Below, piece by piece: positions 1 through 12,788 of a stretch of 64,000 bases of DNA; positions within the stretch are counted from its first letter, which is position 1, and each line of letters starts with the position of its first letter. The stretch is from Erythrocercus mccallii (lineage: Eukaryota > Chordata > Aves > Passeriformes > Dicruridae): assembly GCA_013397435.1 (NCBI GenBank), contig VZRG01000745.1, positions 186,860 through 250,859 on the forward strand. The letters are read 5' to 3'. The notes beneath the pieces were generated by a model. That model searched no databases. It worked only from the letters and a program-made list of their open reading frames with translations, and was not told the DNA's origin. Made by a program: the position numbers and the translations under genes.

Positions 1-1326
1 TGGAGAGCACTTGGCTTGCACAGTCCCTCTGCCGGGAGGGACCAATCACCTCTTCAGAGATGAAAGGCAAAAATCACCAGCCTGATTACAGCAAGGCTGG
101 CTGTAAAAAAGAACTAAAACACAATAATGAAGTATCAGGACAAAAGAGGAGAGCAGTCTAGTGAGACTATTATGACTAATTTACATTTGTCTCCAAAGTC
201 TTGCCCTCAAACTAAACATAATATTCAGTTCAACCTGTAGAGAAAAAAAAAGTGTGTTGTTTTTTTTTTTAATGTTGCATCATTAAAGGTAACTTCTGAT
301 TTTTTATTGGGAGAGAGAATTTTTTTTCTTATTTTCTGCCATGCTATCTATCATTCTTTCCCATTTCAAAAATTGTGAAGATCAATGTCAATATCACAAG
401 TATGTGCAGCAAAAATCCAGATAATCATTATAAACAAAAAACTGATAAAGATGAGAAAGAGAAAGCAACTGATGGCAGTGAAGGCCTTATCATGATACAA
501 CAAATATTTTCATGCTCAGTGAATAAGCTTCTTCCTGCAGAGCCCACACTGGTTCTCATGGTTGAGAATTTACATATTAATTTATATGTCAATGGGTTGA
601 TTTCATGATGGCCTTAATTATGCATCAAGTTAAAAGACACATATAAATAAAAGAATTAATGTGCCTACGTTCTATTATGTGCTTGTTCTATCAAATAAGA
701 GGATGCATCCTGTGAAATGAAGTATCTGAAAGGACTGTTCTGAGATGCAGCTTTTTTCCCTTCCGAATGTTTTGCTATTGAGCGATACAAAGTATCTTTA
801 AATAGCTTGCTGTGTTCTAATAAATCTCATTGCTTTCTGCAAGGACCAATAAACTCACAGAAGCCATCTATCCATTTAGCAGTCTATGACCTGATGTATG
901 CCAAAACAGTATAAAATGATTCAGAAATAATGCTAAAGGCAACACTTACAAACTGCTTTCCAACTATAAGGCACAATGGGTTTCCAAATAAAATCACACA
1001 TCTTGGAATTATAACTACCACAAAGAATTCACAAATACTGTGGTAGGCAATGACTCTTGGTCATGACTGCATATTCAGGGAATAGTGAATTTTCTCATTC
1101 ACGATATTGCAATGACTATATGGCTTTTGATGAAGTCAAAACTTAGTCCTGAGGTCCTGACACTGTACAAAAATGTTAGCAACTCTTGTACTAGATCATT
1201 CATAAAACACTTCAAAAATTCTTTACTATTTAAAACACTGTACTGTGGCAAACCTGAGTAGGAGATACATCTGTGTAAGCTGATGAGAATTTTCCAAAAA
1301 CCTGCAAAACTAGAGGCTGAGAAAAG

Positions 1327-1392
1327 GTTTTGTTTTGTTTTCCTGTTTTGTTTCTTTGGTGTTTTTTTTTTGTTTTGTTTTTTGTTTTTTTC
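1327..1392. repeat. T/G-rich simple repeat
   Basis: Repeated TTTTG and poly-T units form this tract. On the minus strand the A-rich complement produces an apparent lysine-rich open frame (1099-1488) that is an artefact of composition. Confidence 0.85.
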
Positions 1393-2362
1393 CAAGTAGG
1401 TATAACTCCAGGATAAATTAAACAACCACTCACTTTCCAAAATAAATAATTCCTTTGGGGTGCCAAGTATACTGTAGCAGTGCTGCATAGAATATACAAG
1501 ATTTATCTTCCAAGTGGCTGACTTTCTTCAGCAGTGACATGATATGACTTATTGCTAAAATTATGCTTTATAAATGAAAACAGGCTATTTTTAAGTAAAG
1601 AATCACAGAACATTTTTGTGTTACAGTATTGCCAGACTTTTTAAAAACTACTATCAGTGCCAGAAAAGCATGACTTCCATTTTTAAAAACCATGTGTACA
1701 CCATGAAAAGCTACTGAACATAGAAATCAGTACTTAATGAGTACTTTGCGACTCAGATCAGACCAGATCCAGGAATAACATTTTATAAGTCCACTATTGC
1801 AAGTTCAGCAGTGTGTCTAAAATTCAGGTTCTGCAATTTGCTGTTTAAACATCTGGACAATTTAAAACAAATTTAAAAAGTCCATAAAGCTAAATTTTCA
1901 AAGATTTTTATGAATGGCATATAATATGTAGGCAATGGAAACATCTTTATTGGTTTCACTCTATTTCATCTGACTCGAGTCCAGTATGGATATTTGTATT
2001 TAGTTTAATATTATATATATATCACAAGCTGGCATAAGCCTAGTTAAACAGTGATGTGGTCTTCAGTTTGCCATAGCTCTTTCTTTGCTATGAATTTCTG
2101 TCATTACCAGAACAGTAATTTCCCAGACTTATGTGGATACACACAAATCCCTGATACTTACAGATGACATAGTTACAAATTCCTAAAATTTTCCAGAAAT
2201 ATTTCCTAAGAACTGAAGTAGTTCTAGTGAATATGCCAAGAACTTGGTATCTGCCTTGTTCCACTTTCAGTTCAACCACCAAGTGCTTGAAACTCAAGAA
2301 AACATGGAAGTGCTGTCTCCTATTCCTCTTTCATCGCTGGCTGAACGAGTGGCTACCAAGTT

Positions 2363-2700
2363 TTGATTTGCTCTGTGGCAGAGCCCCTCCACTGCACCCT
2401 AAAACAAATGCTCAGAGAAGGAAGCTCGAAGAGGAGGCTTTGGTTTTGGAAGGGAGGACCTCAGCTGTGTCCTTCTCAAGGGGGTGAGTACACACCGCAG
2501 CCTCCTGGAGGGGCAGGGAAGTGGGAACACGTTCCATCCACAGCTCCCCAGAGCTCCCCAAGATGCTGCTACCTCTTGCAATGCATGCTGAGTATCTCCC
2601 CACGGACTGTGTGGGCAACTTGGATATCCAAACTGGAGCTGGGAGGAACAGACTTGAAAAGCTGGGGCAAGGCCACACGCTGCAAAATCTAAAGCTGCCC
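2363..2700. other. GC-richer intronic patch, unassigned
   Basis: This patch of about 340 bp is clearly richer in G and C than its flanks. Overlapping open frames occur on both strands because stops are rarer here. I find no recognisable protein motif, no CpG clustering typical of a promoter and no transposon landmark. Confidence 0.5.
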
Positions 2701-4189
2701 TAATTCTGTTACTCCTTTTTAAATGTTTCTTCTGATGCTTCAGAAATGAAAAATGGGCAATCTGAGTGATTGGGATTGAGTCAAATCCCAATGCTAACTA
2801 TATAAAAATGCACACTATCACACATAATTGTGTAGTAGTTGCTTATTACTTACAACTTACTAGTTTTTAAATTAACTTTATATACAGTTATTGCTTCTCT
2901 CTGTTGAAGAGTATATTTAAATCATGTTCTTCTTTTGAACTAGACTGATTTAAGTGAAGACATGTTAAAAGATCATAAATTAAGAGATAAAATAAAAGCA
3001 AAATATGGGGTTAGATGTCCTTTGGGACAGTGGAGACAGTTGTAATGTTTTTCCATTTCCATTTAATAATTGAATTAAATATTTTCATGTCTCTCATATT
3101 ACTTGCAATTGGCAAAACTGGTCTGATTATTTTTTTGTTTTTTCAACACCTTGTGTGGTTTGAGTTGTATTAGAGAGTAAACAAAACATACAAAATGAAA
3201 GCATAAGGAAAATGGATCACTAAAATAAAATTAAATAACCTCCTCAGCTAATATCTGGTATTTAATCAAACCATTTAAAAATATTTATGCTATGAGACAA
3301 TCTGTATGCTACTAAAAATCTTGCCTCTATTAGCTTGTTGTTCCTGGATATTTTATGCCTAATGACAGAATGTAACAGAGAAAATATTAACCTCTCTTCA
3401 ATCATGAAAATTCTTTGACATTCACAGCATTAGGTGAACATCTTCTTACTAGAACCTGCCAACATCTAAAGGAAGAAATATTTAATTGGTGATCTTCACC
3501 TCCTTGTCATGCAATGCTCATTTTGCCTTTTTTGTTTCACACTAGATTGTTAACAAGTTCAGCATATGCATTTCTGGTTCTTTCAAATAAAAGTTGTCTT
3601 TGCAAAGGCAAAAAACTTTGAGATGTGTTGACTTCCTAGACATTAGAAAATGTCAAAAGTGTTGTCACTTAGAATATTGCTTTTAGTTATTACTGCATTC
3701 CTCTTTGGCTTACACCAAAGTCAGGAAGGAGAGTGCTAAGATGACATTGATTTGTTGATTTATTCAGTCCTTTTCTAAGATAGAATGGTTCATCAAACTT
3801 TATTACTGTAAATAGAATATGGATTGAGTATACCTGACTCAGTCATCTCTCTCCTTTGTCAGGTATAAGCCATTCACTAATTGATACCAGGATCTGATAT
3901 ATGTATTAAATCTGAGAGGCATTTTTTTCTGTGAGAACAGATCCACCACTTCAAAAGAAAAAAGCCTGAACTTCTTCAAAGTGACTAGAATGTATCAATG
4001 CATTCTTTTTTGTAACCCCCTCTCAATGTACAAGTTTACTGTTCATCTCCTACATTTGATGGATTATAACCAATCTTAATTTTCTCTGATACATTTTGGT
4101 TTTGGCCCATAAGAGTAAACCTGTGGAGCAGTATTTGCCTCCTTACCATATTTTGTTTTCTCTCAGCATGCAGTACTTGGCACAGGTGA

Positions 4190-4235
4190 AATTCTTACAT
4201 TTGTTCTTACATACAATCTTACAATTCTTACATAC
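4190..4235. repeat. Short TTCTTACAT repeat cluster
   Basis: Four imperfect copies of TTCTTACAT or ATCTTACA lie within 46 bp. It is a simple local repeat with no coding relevance. Confidence 0.6.
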
Positions 4236-7192
4236 GTTTGACATTTGGCTTAATGAAATATATTGTCTTCCTGTGCATAGTTGTTCCATTTTGAACTATG
4301 TTTGTTCTAGTTTTGCATACCTTGAGCTTTGGAAGGATCCAAATGAGGGAGATTTCAGCAAATATTTTATTTCTGTCTGCTTTCAGTGTAAGAAGGACCA
4401 GAACTTTCCTTTAATTAGCTGCATTCCACAGATACATTCATGATGTTATTCAGAGTAGACTCAAGTAACAACCTCTTTCTCCACTATCATTCTGTATTGC
4501 CTAGCAATTCATTTTGATTTCATTATTTTGTATATTTCTTACAAAGAAATAATGTTGCAAATAAATACACAAACCTAGATATATATGTCTAAAAAAGAAG
4601 TCAATCCTAGCCCTTAAGCCCAAAAAACTAAAAAAGTCTCATTCTTCTGATTTTTTCATTTCAGAAGAAAAAGAAAGCAATGCACTCTGCAAAAACGCAT
4701 AATGGATTATATTCAAACTCTGAAATCTGTAGCTGGAATTTTATCTACCACTTACTCAAGTGTCAGATACATAAAATATAAACAATTTTTATCTGCCAAT
4801 ATTTTAGAAAATATGATGACAAAATGGTTACCACAAAATGGTCTTTAAAATGCCCATTTATCTTAAAGAGAGAAGAAAAATATAGAATACTCTTTAAGAA
4901 TTTCTAGTAATGACTTTATAATCAATTATTTATTTTAAAGTATGATTAAACTATGATAGAGAAATATAAGACTGTCTGTACATAAGAATAAGAACGTACA
5001 GACATGTCTGTATAGTTGTTATAGCTGATAATATATATCAGGGTCCAGGATCTCAGAAATTTTTTCTTTTTATTCAAGACATCCTTTACCTCTAGCCCTT
5101 AATAACCACCATAAGAATAGCTTCCAGAAAATAAGAAACATCTTTTCTAAAGCATAGAAATATGCAATTTCTGGCTCATTTCTTTAATTTCTGTTGTCAA
5201 TGCCATGCTATTCTTTGCCTCTGCAGTCAGGAAACAAGAAGTAAAAACAAAAGGAAAAATGAATGTGTTGAGAATTGCAGGAGATGAAAAATGTCAGATA
5301 TGTCTAGGCTAATGTTTCATAAAGTGTGTGCATAAAGTCAGAGAGAAAACCAAATAAACAAAAAGTTTGGTTTGCTGTTTTGCAAAAAGATAAGAAATGC
5401 AATACTGCTTGACTGCTGCTGGGTTTTAATTTACAAAGCAAGTGCAAATGAGCCTGGCTTTACTCAGCACAGTTTAAAATACATGGATAATTTTACATAT
5501 GTAGTATATATATTATTGCTAAATATTTTGTTTTACTGCTGCAGCAAGGTCTGAGGATAATGACTATGATGAGATTTCAGGTGAATAGTTTCTTATTTCT
5601 TAAATCTGTGTATATATATGCATATATGTCAACCCTAACCTCTAATGAAACTGCAGTCATACTTCATGTCCATGGTTATGATATTTCTGTTCCATAGATT
5701 CCTACAAATGTCCCATTTGGATAAAATTACTTTCCTTTCTGTTCACAGAACAGGCCCAATGAGCCAGGTAACCTACCTGGATTAGCTCTTTGACATTATA
5801 CTGAGATGAATAAGGGGGTTTTTCATGGTTGTTGGTTTCAATTCATTGGTTTCAATGATCATCTATTCTCTTTCTAAACTTTTTATTCTCACTTGTATTT
5901 TATGATACTACAGCATGTGAAATTTCTTGCTTGCAAACTTGTTTTGAACTTGTTTTTGTGGCTGTTTTGTCAGCCACAATCTAATTTTTCTGTCACTGGA
6001 TTTACACCTCATACCATACCTCTTCCTGTCTTTTTTTTCTTCCCCTCTTTCTTGCCTAGCAAATTTAGGTCATTCCCCTTCATCTTCAGCAGATGCCAGG
6101 GTCACCCTCTCAGCTATTTAGTCTCTGCCAGGTTTCTCCCTCAGGTTTGTGTACATCATACACTGATTTCTGCCCAGTTTGCCTTTCTGGACCTTTATGG
6201 ATACGTGCCAAATACTATTGCTCAGGCTGTTTCTTATTTGCTGATGTGAACTTTGATTTCACTACTTTGCTCAGCTGACCTCTCCCCTGGCATGGCTCCT
6301 CCAGTTCCCCATTCACTATAATAATAGATTTTGTCATCTTTTAGGCACTTCGGTAATTCAGCACATTCTTTTTGTCCCTTCCTAAGGTTCATTCTGATCC
6401 CTTCTTTCTTATGCCATCATTCCTAGCCATATCTTCCAGTTTCATACCTTCATCCACACTTGTCTTTGATTTTTATTATTATACAACTGACAGTTTTAAT
6501 TAGTACATCAGAAAGATCCAACCCTGTACCCATTCATGTCTTTTTAATTCCAGTCTTACACAGAATAAACAACCTTTACACCCTGCTTATCTCTTTCTAG
6601 TGAAACCTTTCTCTACTTTTCTACAAGTAAAGAAAACACAATCCTTTTTGACCTTGGAGACGACCTTACAGGTCATGGATTCACATGTAAATAATACTGT
6701 TACTAAGCAAATGAAGACCTCTTCTGAGCACGTCTCTGATTGATCTGGTCTGGTCTTCATTTAAAGGCCATTTTTTGACATGTTTAAGGCTGATCCCTGA
6801 ACCATACTCCAAAGGAATGACAGGAAATTGTAAAGACATGCCCAAGCTACCAAGGTCAAGGCCCTTGTTCAAGCTTCATAGATCAAATACCTACAGAATG
6901 TAGCAAAGGGATACAAAGGAAGTCTAAAGCAAGGGATAGAAGTTTCACAGAACAGTTTGAAGGAAGTTGATCAAGAACCAGCTGCTCTCTAAGCAAAGTA
7001 GGTTCCTGCAAAAATATACTGAACTCATGGAGAGTTCTGAACTCCTTTGTGTTCATCTGCCTTTGTGTGACATCTGCCACAGGATTTACACACTACTAGA
7101 GTATTTCATGTAAGGTCATACCGCCTTTTCCAGAGCTAAAACATCCCATTAACCCGTTTCAGAACTTTAGGAGTTAGGAAAAAATGAGTTAC

Positions 7193-7411
7193 CTTTTCTT
7201 GATACTGCCGTCGTGATGAATCCAGAGACTGGATGAGGGCAGTGGCATGCCCCACAAACATGGCATAGCAAGTAGCCCCCACGATCATGCTCAGCATGGT
7301 TATCCAGAGGTCGGACATGCTGACGGGGGCGCGGGCCCCGTAACCAATGCAGAGCATGTGGCTCATGGCTTTGAAGAGTGCATATGAGTACTGCTTTCCC
7401 CAGGAATCATT
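7193..7411 (-). CDS. HCN1: HCN1 exon 4 (pore helix, GYG filter, S6)
   Basis: This internal coding exon of HCN1 is 219 bp, exactly 73 codons, open throughout. It starts NDSWGKQYSYALFKAMSH: the first three residues form an N-D-S glycosylation sequon in the turret, followed by the pore helix. The selectivity filter CIGYG is at exon residues 21-25. S6 spans about residues 34-62 and contains MLSMIVGATCYAMFVGHAT. The exon ends LDSSRRQYQEK, the start of the C-linker that couples the cyclic-nucleotide-binding domain to the gate. The acceptor is pyrimidine-rich (CTCTTTTCTTGCAG, just above 7411) and the donor reads GTAACT (below 7193). Both ends are phase 0. The residue two after the filter is Arg (codon 7331-7333), where mammalian HCN1, as I remember it, has Gln. 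GYG followed by A-x-APVSMSDLW separates HCN1 from HCN2 and HCN4. The surrounding CpG-containing GC-rich run (about 7321-7340) is unusual for this AT-rich window. Confidence 0.97.
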
Positions 7412-9964
7412 CTGCAAGAAAAGAGACAAGTGACTGAGCCTGCGAGCAGCTGGAGACAAAATTACATTTGTACCTGTTTAGTGGGATCATAGATTGCTGG
7501 CTCTGAAAGAGTAGTCTGGTAATGTATCCTCTATGTTTGAGAAGAGATATTCCTTCTAAATTAACTAGATAAAGTGTCAGAGATTCTGACAGATAATACT
7601 TATCACAGTGAGATGAAATAAAATTGACTATTTTTTATACATGACTATATTCTTAAATGTGGGGGCTATCCCAATTACAAGGAGAGTAAAGGTCAATTTT
7701 ATTTTACAGCCCATGGCAGATGGATTAGAAAAAGCTGAGTACTCAGACTTAATAAACACAATAAGGAGGAATTTTGTTTTGATATGCATGTACATACTCC
7801 TATGGCCCTATTTCTTTCTTTTTGGAATGGCCAATTTTAACACAAAACCATATTTACCTTAGTAACTTCCTTTCACTTTTCAAGGACAGAAAAAAAAAGT
7901 ATTATTTATTGTAACATCTGCATATCTTGATTTTTTTGGTCATTTTTGTAATATTATGTTTATACTGGAATCATCTCAATTGAAAATAAGTCCATTTATT
8001 CTGCATTGTAGCAAACCTATGTTCATAGTCACAGTCTGTGAAAGTCAGCTCAAAAAAAGGTGATGCCTAGGTCCTGCGTAGGTGCCTTCACATTTCTGAT
8101 GTGAAGCTACCCCTTCCCAGTCTCTCTGGTAGATTAGAAGGACGTGGCTTCTTGCTCATAACCTCTTAGAATTGCAAAGATGTTGGCAGCATCCTCCCTT
8201 TAGCTTTACAGAAAGACAGTCAAAGGGGCTGCTCCTAACAAAAAGAAAACACTTTAACACACTCCAGAAAGCCCTGGGACTCATTGTCAGATTTTTCTGT
8301 TTTCCAAGCCAAAAGAATTAAACAAGAACAAGGAGACAAACAGTGCTTGCAGGCATGCAGCACACATGAGAAAACATAGTATTTACCACGAAAAGAACTG
8401 AGAACAGATTCAAAAATGAAGAATTAAGGAAGGAGGATGACAGGAGAAAGATTAGTCACTTACACAGGATGGTGTCTACTGTAGAGGACCAAAAGTAATA
8501 AACTTGTTAACACAGATCTCCAAATCAGGAGTAGCATTTTTATATAAAGTTTATGTATGACATAAGAATATTTGTGCCTCTCTTCTACCAATACAAGCTG
8601 TACTCAAACGGTCTAATTTCTGAAAGACCTGCAAGCTTGCTCTCTTGCCATTTAAATGCCAAGGTTACTAACTATCCTTGTGCTTCACATCTATTAAAAT
8701 CTTTTTCTAGACCTCCTATTAACCTAAATAACTGGTAACAGAAAATAAGCTGCCAATTGTTGTACTGTAGATTACATAGTTAGCACTTATTCACTAATGT
8801 AGTAATTTAAAAATTAATGGTTTCTCTGTACATAACACTTGTTTCATGTTGTAAGTCAAATCTTTTTCACTTTTGTGAGCTGTTGCTTTTTCATAAGTTA
8901 AAATTTTGTGTCATAAAAATAGCTAAGAAATAGGTTTAGAGTGTCTACACTTAAAAAACAAAAAGAAGGAAAAAGAAAAAATATCTTAGATAGCTGGAAG
9001 CCAGGTAGGTTTCAGTGACTAATAAGGAAGTAAGTTTTCTGTTGTTTCAAGCCTTTAAAAAAATACCCAACAAATGAATGAAGAAGCTTCCCCAAAAAGC
9101 CTCCAGTTCAGGATTCAACTATCCAGTTTGAGCACAGAAGTTCCTTGCTGTTGGGGACACTGCAAATATTCTAATGCAAATTCCCTACTTGTCAGGAAAA
9201 CAACTTAAAAAAATTAAGGCATCGTTTATTTTGAAGACCTTTCCCTCCAGCTGGCATCAAACTCCTTGTGCAGAAATAACTAATGAGGAAATTTTTAGAC
9301 ACACATATAAAATTCTTTAGTAGTTGTGCTTTATAGAGGTTATATTGGAAAAAACAATAAAATGCATGCTCGATGAAATATATCTGGGGTCTTTAAAGGC
9401 TGCAAATAGTGTTATTAAAGCCACAGTATTCATGAGGCTGTAAGATGAAACCTTCAGTTCTTGTAGGGCTCCATAGAGTGGATCTTGGTCATAAATGTAT
9501 TAGCATAACTCTTATAATTATTAAACAAAAATAAAATCTAATCTTGATCCTGCCTATGAATATTTTATATCCTAACCTTGGTGTGATAAATCTCAATTAA
9601 AATACTTTCTATAAAATTATATTTTTAGACCAAAGTCTCTGAGTTCATCTGAACACTAATGGATTTTATTTCTTGACTGAGATATTTTCCAGGTATGTGA
9701 ATCACAGTTTGAAGTAAAATACCATTTTTTAAAGAAAGAATAAGAAAACGGAAGTGAGGAGCAGCAATAAGAAACAAAATATAAAGAAAGTTTCCTACTA
9801 AAAGGGTAACAGGGTGAGTGAAAGACAAATTCAATACTACTGAAGAGGTACTACCAGAAGGGAGTAAGTGGGAATAAAAGAGCTGTAATGACCGAAGAGA
9901 AATAACTAAAAATTTACAACAAAATAAACAAAGATACATTTAATTACATATCTGCCTTTTAGAT

Positions 9965-10017
<53 letters not shown>

Positions 10018-10029
10018 GATAGATAGATA
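9965..10029. repeat. (GATA)n microsatellite
   Basis: A tetranucleotide tract has an uninterrupted run of about 13 units (9965-10017), one missing step (GATGAT), then further GATA units. It is long enough to be length-polymorphic. It sits in the HCN1 intron between exons 3 and 4. Confidence 0.97.
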
Positions 10030-12114
10030 TGAACCAACATGTGATCCAACACCTCAGACAGTCACAACTGCACCTGAGTGCAGAGTGGAGGTCATGGCCA
10101 TCTCAAATGGCCATTTTTTAATACAAACAGCATCATCTTTTACTCTGTAGCTTATTATAGAATATGCTAGAGGCTAGGCAGATTTCAGGCATTTGTGAAT
10201 AGATGGTCCTGAGAAGCAGGTCCTCAGAGGTAAAAAGGCTTTAGCAGAAGGAGAAAAAATAAGAAAGAAAAGACTGACAAAGCATCTGAATTCAGGATTT
10301 TGTTGCCAAAAATAGCTTGCCAATGTGTTTTTGTTTCTTTCTTTAATAATGATGAGTTCCTGTAAAATCAGGTACAAAACGTAGTCTTTTTTGTTTGCAT
10401 GGGGATAATTTTTAAAAACACTGGTCAATACCATTGCGAAGTGTGCAGATTTCAGTACAGTTACTTGCGTTGTTCAATGATTTATTCCATATATAAATCA
10501 CTTAAAAAGAACATTGATTCTAGTGTCAAATCCTATACATCATACATGTTACAACCAATGTTATTAAATGAAATAAGAATTATTTAATTATTTTCCTATT
10601 AGTGTTGTATAACCTGAGGGTTTGGCAGGAATAAGGCTAACTTTGTTTCATTGTGAGGGGTTGGAATTTTCCACAACCTTGTTCCAACATGCTGCTCTTT
10701 GCTGTTCAAAAGTGAGGTGTGACCATTTCTCTGGTAGCCTGCAGTAGTATTTTTTTTTTAAATATGAAGTAATTTTGCACCTGCATCATGAAATTTTTGC
10801 ATAAACATTCACACATAATATCCCTGAGTTAAATAAAAACCATTCTATGAAACAAAAAATCCTGGTTTTATACAGGAATATTTCTTTCATACAATCTTAA
10901 ATATTAATATTTATATAATTACATATTATATGTTTCTCAAATGGCCATACTCTGTTTTTATTGTATAGATTAAAAAACACCAACAACAACAGCAAAAAGC
11001 AAGCTGAAAAAAATCACCTATCAATTAATAAAAAAGGGCATTTAATTTCTTAGTTGACAATGGGTTGATCACCATTTCCAGATTAGCAGTAATCGGTTTA
11101 AAGTTTTAAATTAAATGACATTAATTTGGAAAAACTATTAAAGACTGTAATTGTGAGAAATACCAAAGCTGTTTATCCAAGGATTGACTACATAATCTAG
11201 CTTGATGACATTAAGAAGTCTTCACATTTGTGACAGGAATGGTCACTGATCATTTTCAATTAGTTCTGTAACTATATACATTAACTTTGCAGTTATCCTG
11301 AAGAATACATCAGTTCCAGGGCACTTGAAAATCCTTATGCCCCATGTCTGACACTGGCCCACAGCATGCTCAGAAGCAACAGCAGTTGTACTTTGGAGCT
11401 GGTGTAGGTGAGGAACCCTTCCTTTTAGGCCACTGGCATGAGCTTCTCCTGTGCTGTAACCCAAAAATATTTATTCTATGGACATAGTAGGTAGCTCCTA
11501 AACCAGTCTTACCCCACAGCACATCAAAATTGGAGACTTTAAATTTATTTATGACCATGGAGGCAGCTAGACTGTCCATATGTAAGCACTCTGGTTTTAG
11601 CATTGTCACAGGAAGCCATTGCACAAAATGAATGTAAAGTTAGGGTTTAAGAGGTTGAAGAAAGCACAAAGCATCCTCTGCATAGTGGCAGAGACTGTAA
11701 CACAAGAGTGGCCCTGAGGAAACATCTGCCTAAAATCTTGGGGACATGAGCTACTGCTGGTGAAATTTACTGGAAAAATTAGTCTTTTCCATCAGGAATT
11801 CAATTAAATTGTGTTTATGTCTTATATAGCCATATATGGTTATATAAATTATAGCTATATACTTAATTGCAAGTCATTATTTTCAACAGTTTCTAGAAGA
11901 CTTCTTAAACTGAAGAGTTACTTATAATTTAACTAATCAAAAAGGCATGCTAAGAAAAGGCTACAGATGCATGTTAGCAAAATTTTTACCAGGTATGTCT
12001 GACATAGCCAGAAAAGAGGCCATGTGATTCTTTCCCTGTATCAACTGGTTATGCGCACATAATATGATCATAGAACTGGGCCTCTGTATTGAATCTATCA
12101 TTTCCTCAGTAATC

Positions 12115-12155
12115 CATATATGTATATATATACATATATATATATGCACACACAG
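12115..12155. repeat. TA-rich dinucleotide tract
   Basis: Alternating ATATGTATATATATACATAT-type sequence passes into a short CACACA run. It is a self-complementary simple repeat with no coding content. Confidence 0.85.
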
Positions 12156-12788
12156 ATTTATAGTTTACGTGTTTTTCCATCAGGAAGCTGCATAATTTTC
12201 TGCCTCTGGTATCATAGAGTACCTTAGAATTACACATTACTTAAAATCCCAGACAGGAAATTGGAACAAAATATCATCTCACATTTCAGCTTTTAAAGAA
12301 GTTGTTTGAACTCACACTGAATAACCAAGTTGGCCAATGGGAAAGCTGTTCAATATTTAATTGTTTCAAAGCTCATGCACTACTCATGCATGGTGAATGC
12401 ACTACCATATAAAACCTCTAGCTCTTATCACTACTATAAATTAGCTATTACTACTATGGATATCTTGTTTTCTAAAACTAGTAAACAAAGGCAAGGTGGG
12501 ATCAGACTTCGAAGACTAAAAATCCCAGTGTCCTAAAATTCTTAAGAAGTGCAAGAAAGAAGAGCTTATTTTAGGAAGTGTGCAAGTAGGAATGATTTAA
12601 AACAGAAAAACCCTGAATCGGTAAGCTCAGTGAAATAAGCAGATGTCCACAGAAACTTCTGAACATTTCTCTCAGCTGATACGTGCACAGATAACAGATG
12701 GTGTAAGTGACTCAGCATATACTTTCAAGAACAGTACTAGTAGGAAACAAATTAGGAATTGTTTGGCATTGCATTCCACAGGAAAATA

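Larger units (their letters stand above)
1..7192 (-). other. HCN1: HCN1 intron downstream of exon 4 (partial)
   Basis: This is the start of the intron after exon 4, beginning with the GTAACT donor next to 7193. The next HCN1 exon should encode the C-linker, including a DYYEHRYQGK-like motif. I looked for that motif on the minus strand here and did not see it, so the intron is probably longer than 7.2 kb. The region is AT-rich. It has a T/G-rich simple repeat at 1327-1392, a GC-richer patch at about 2.36-2.70 kb, a perfect 7-bp-stem hairpin at 2771-2790 and a run of short TTCTTACAT repeats at 4190-4235. No other gene is supported. Confidence 0.75.

Noticed and set aside
1099..1488. 129-codon minus-strand lysine-rich frame
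   Set aside because: The lysine/asparagine/threonine-rich stretch is the translation of the complement of a T/G simple repeat.
2399..2791. 130-codon minus-strand frame in a GC-richer patch
   Set aside because: Several overlapping frames on both strands are open here because of base composition; no protein family is recognisable.
9965..10029. Regular repeat array as a CRISPR-like structure
   Set aside because: It is a simple tetranucleotide tract with no spacers, in a vertebrate intron.
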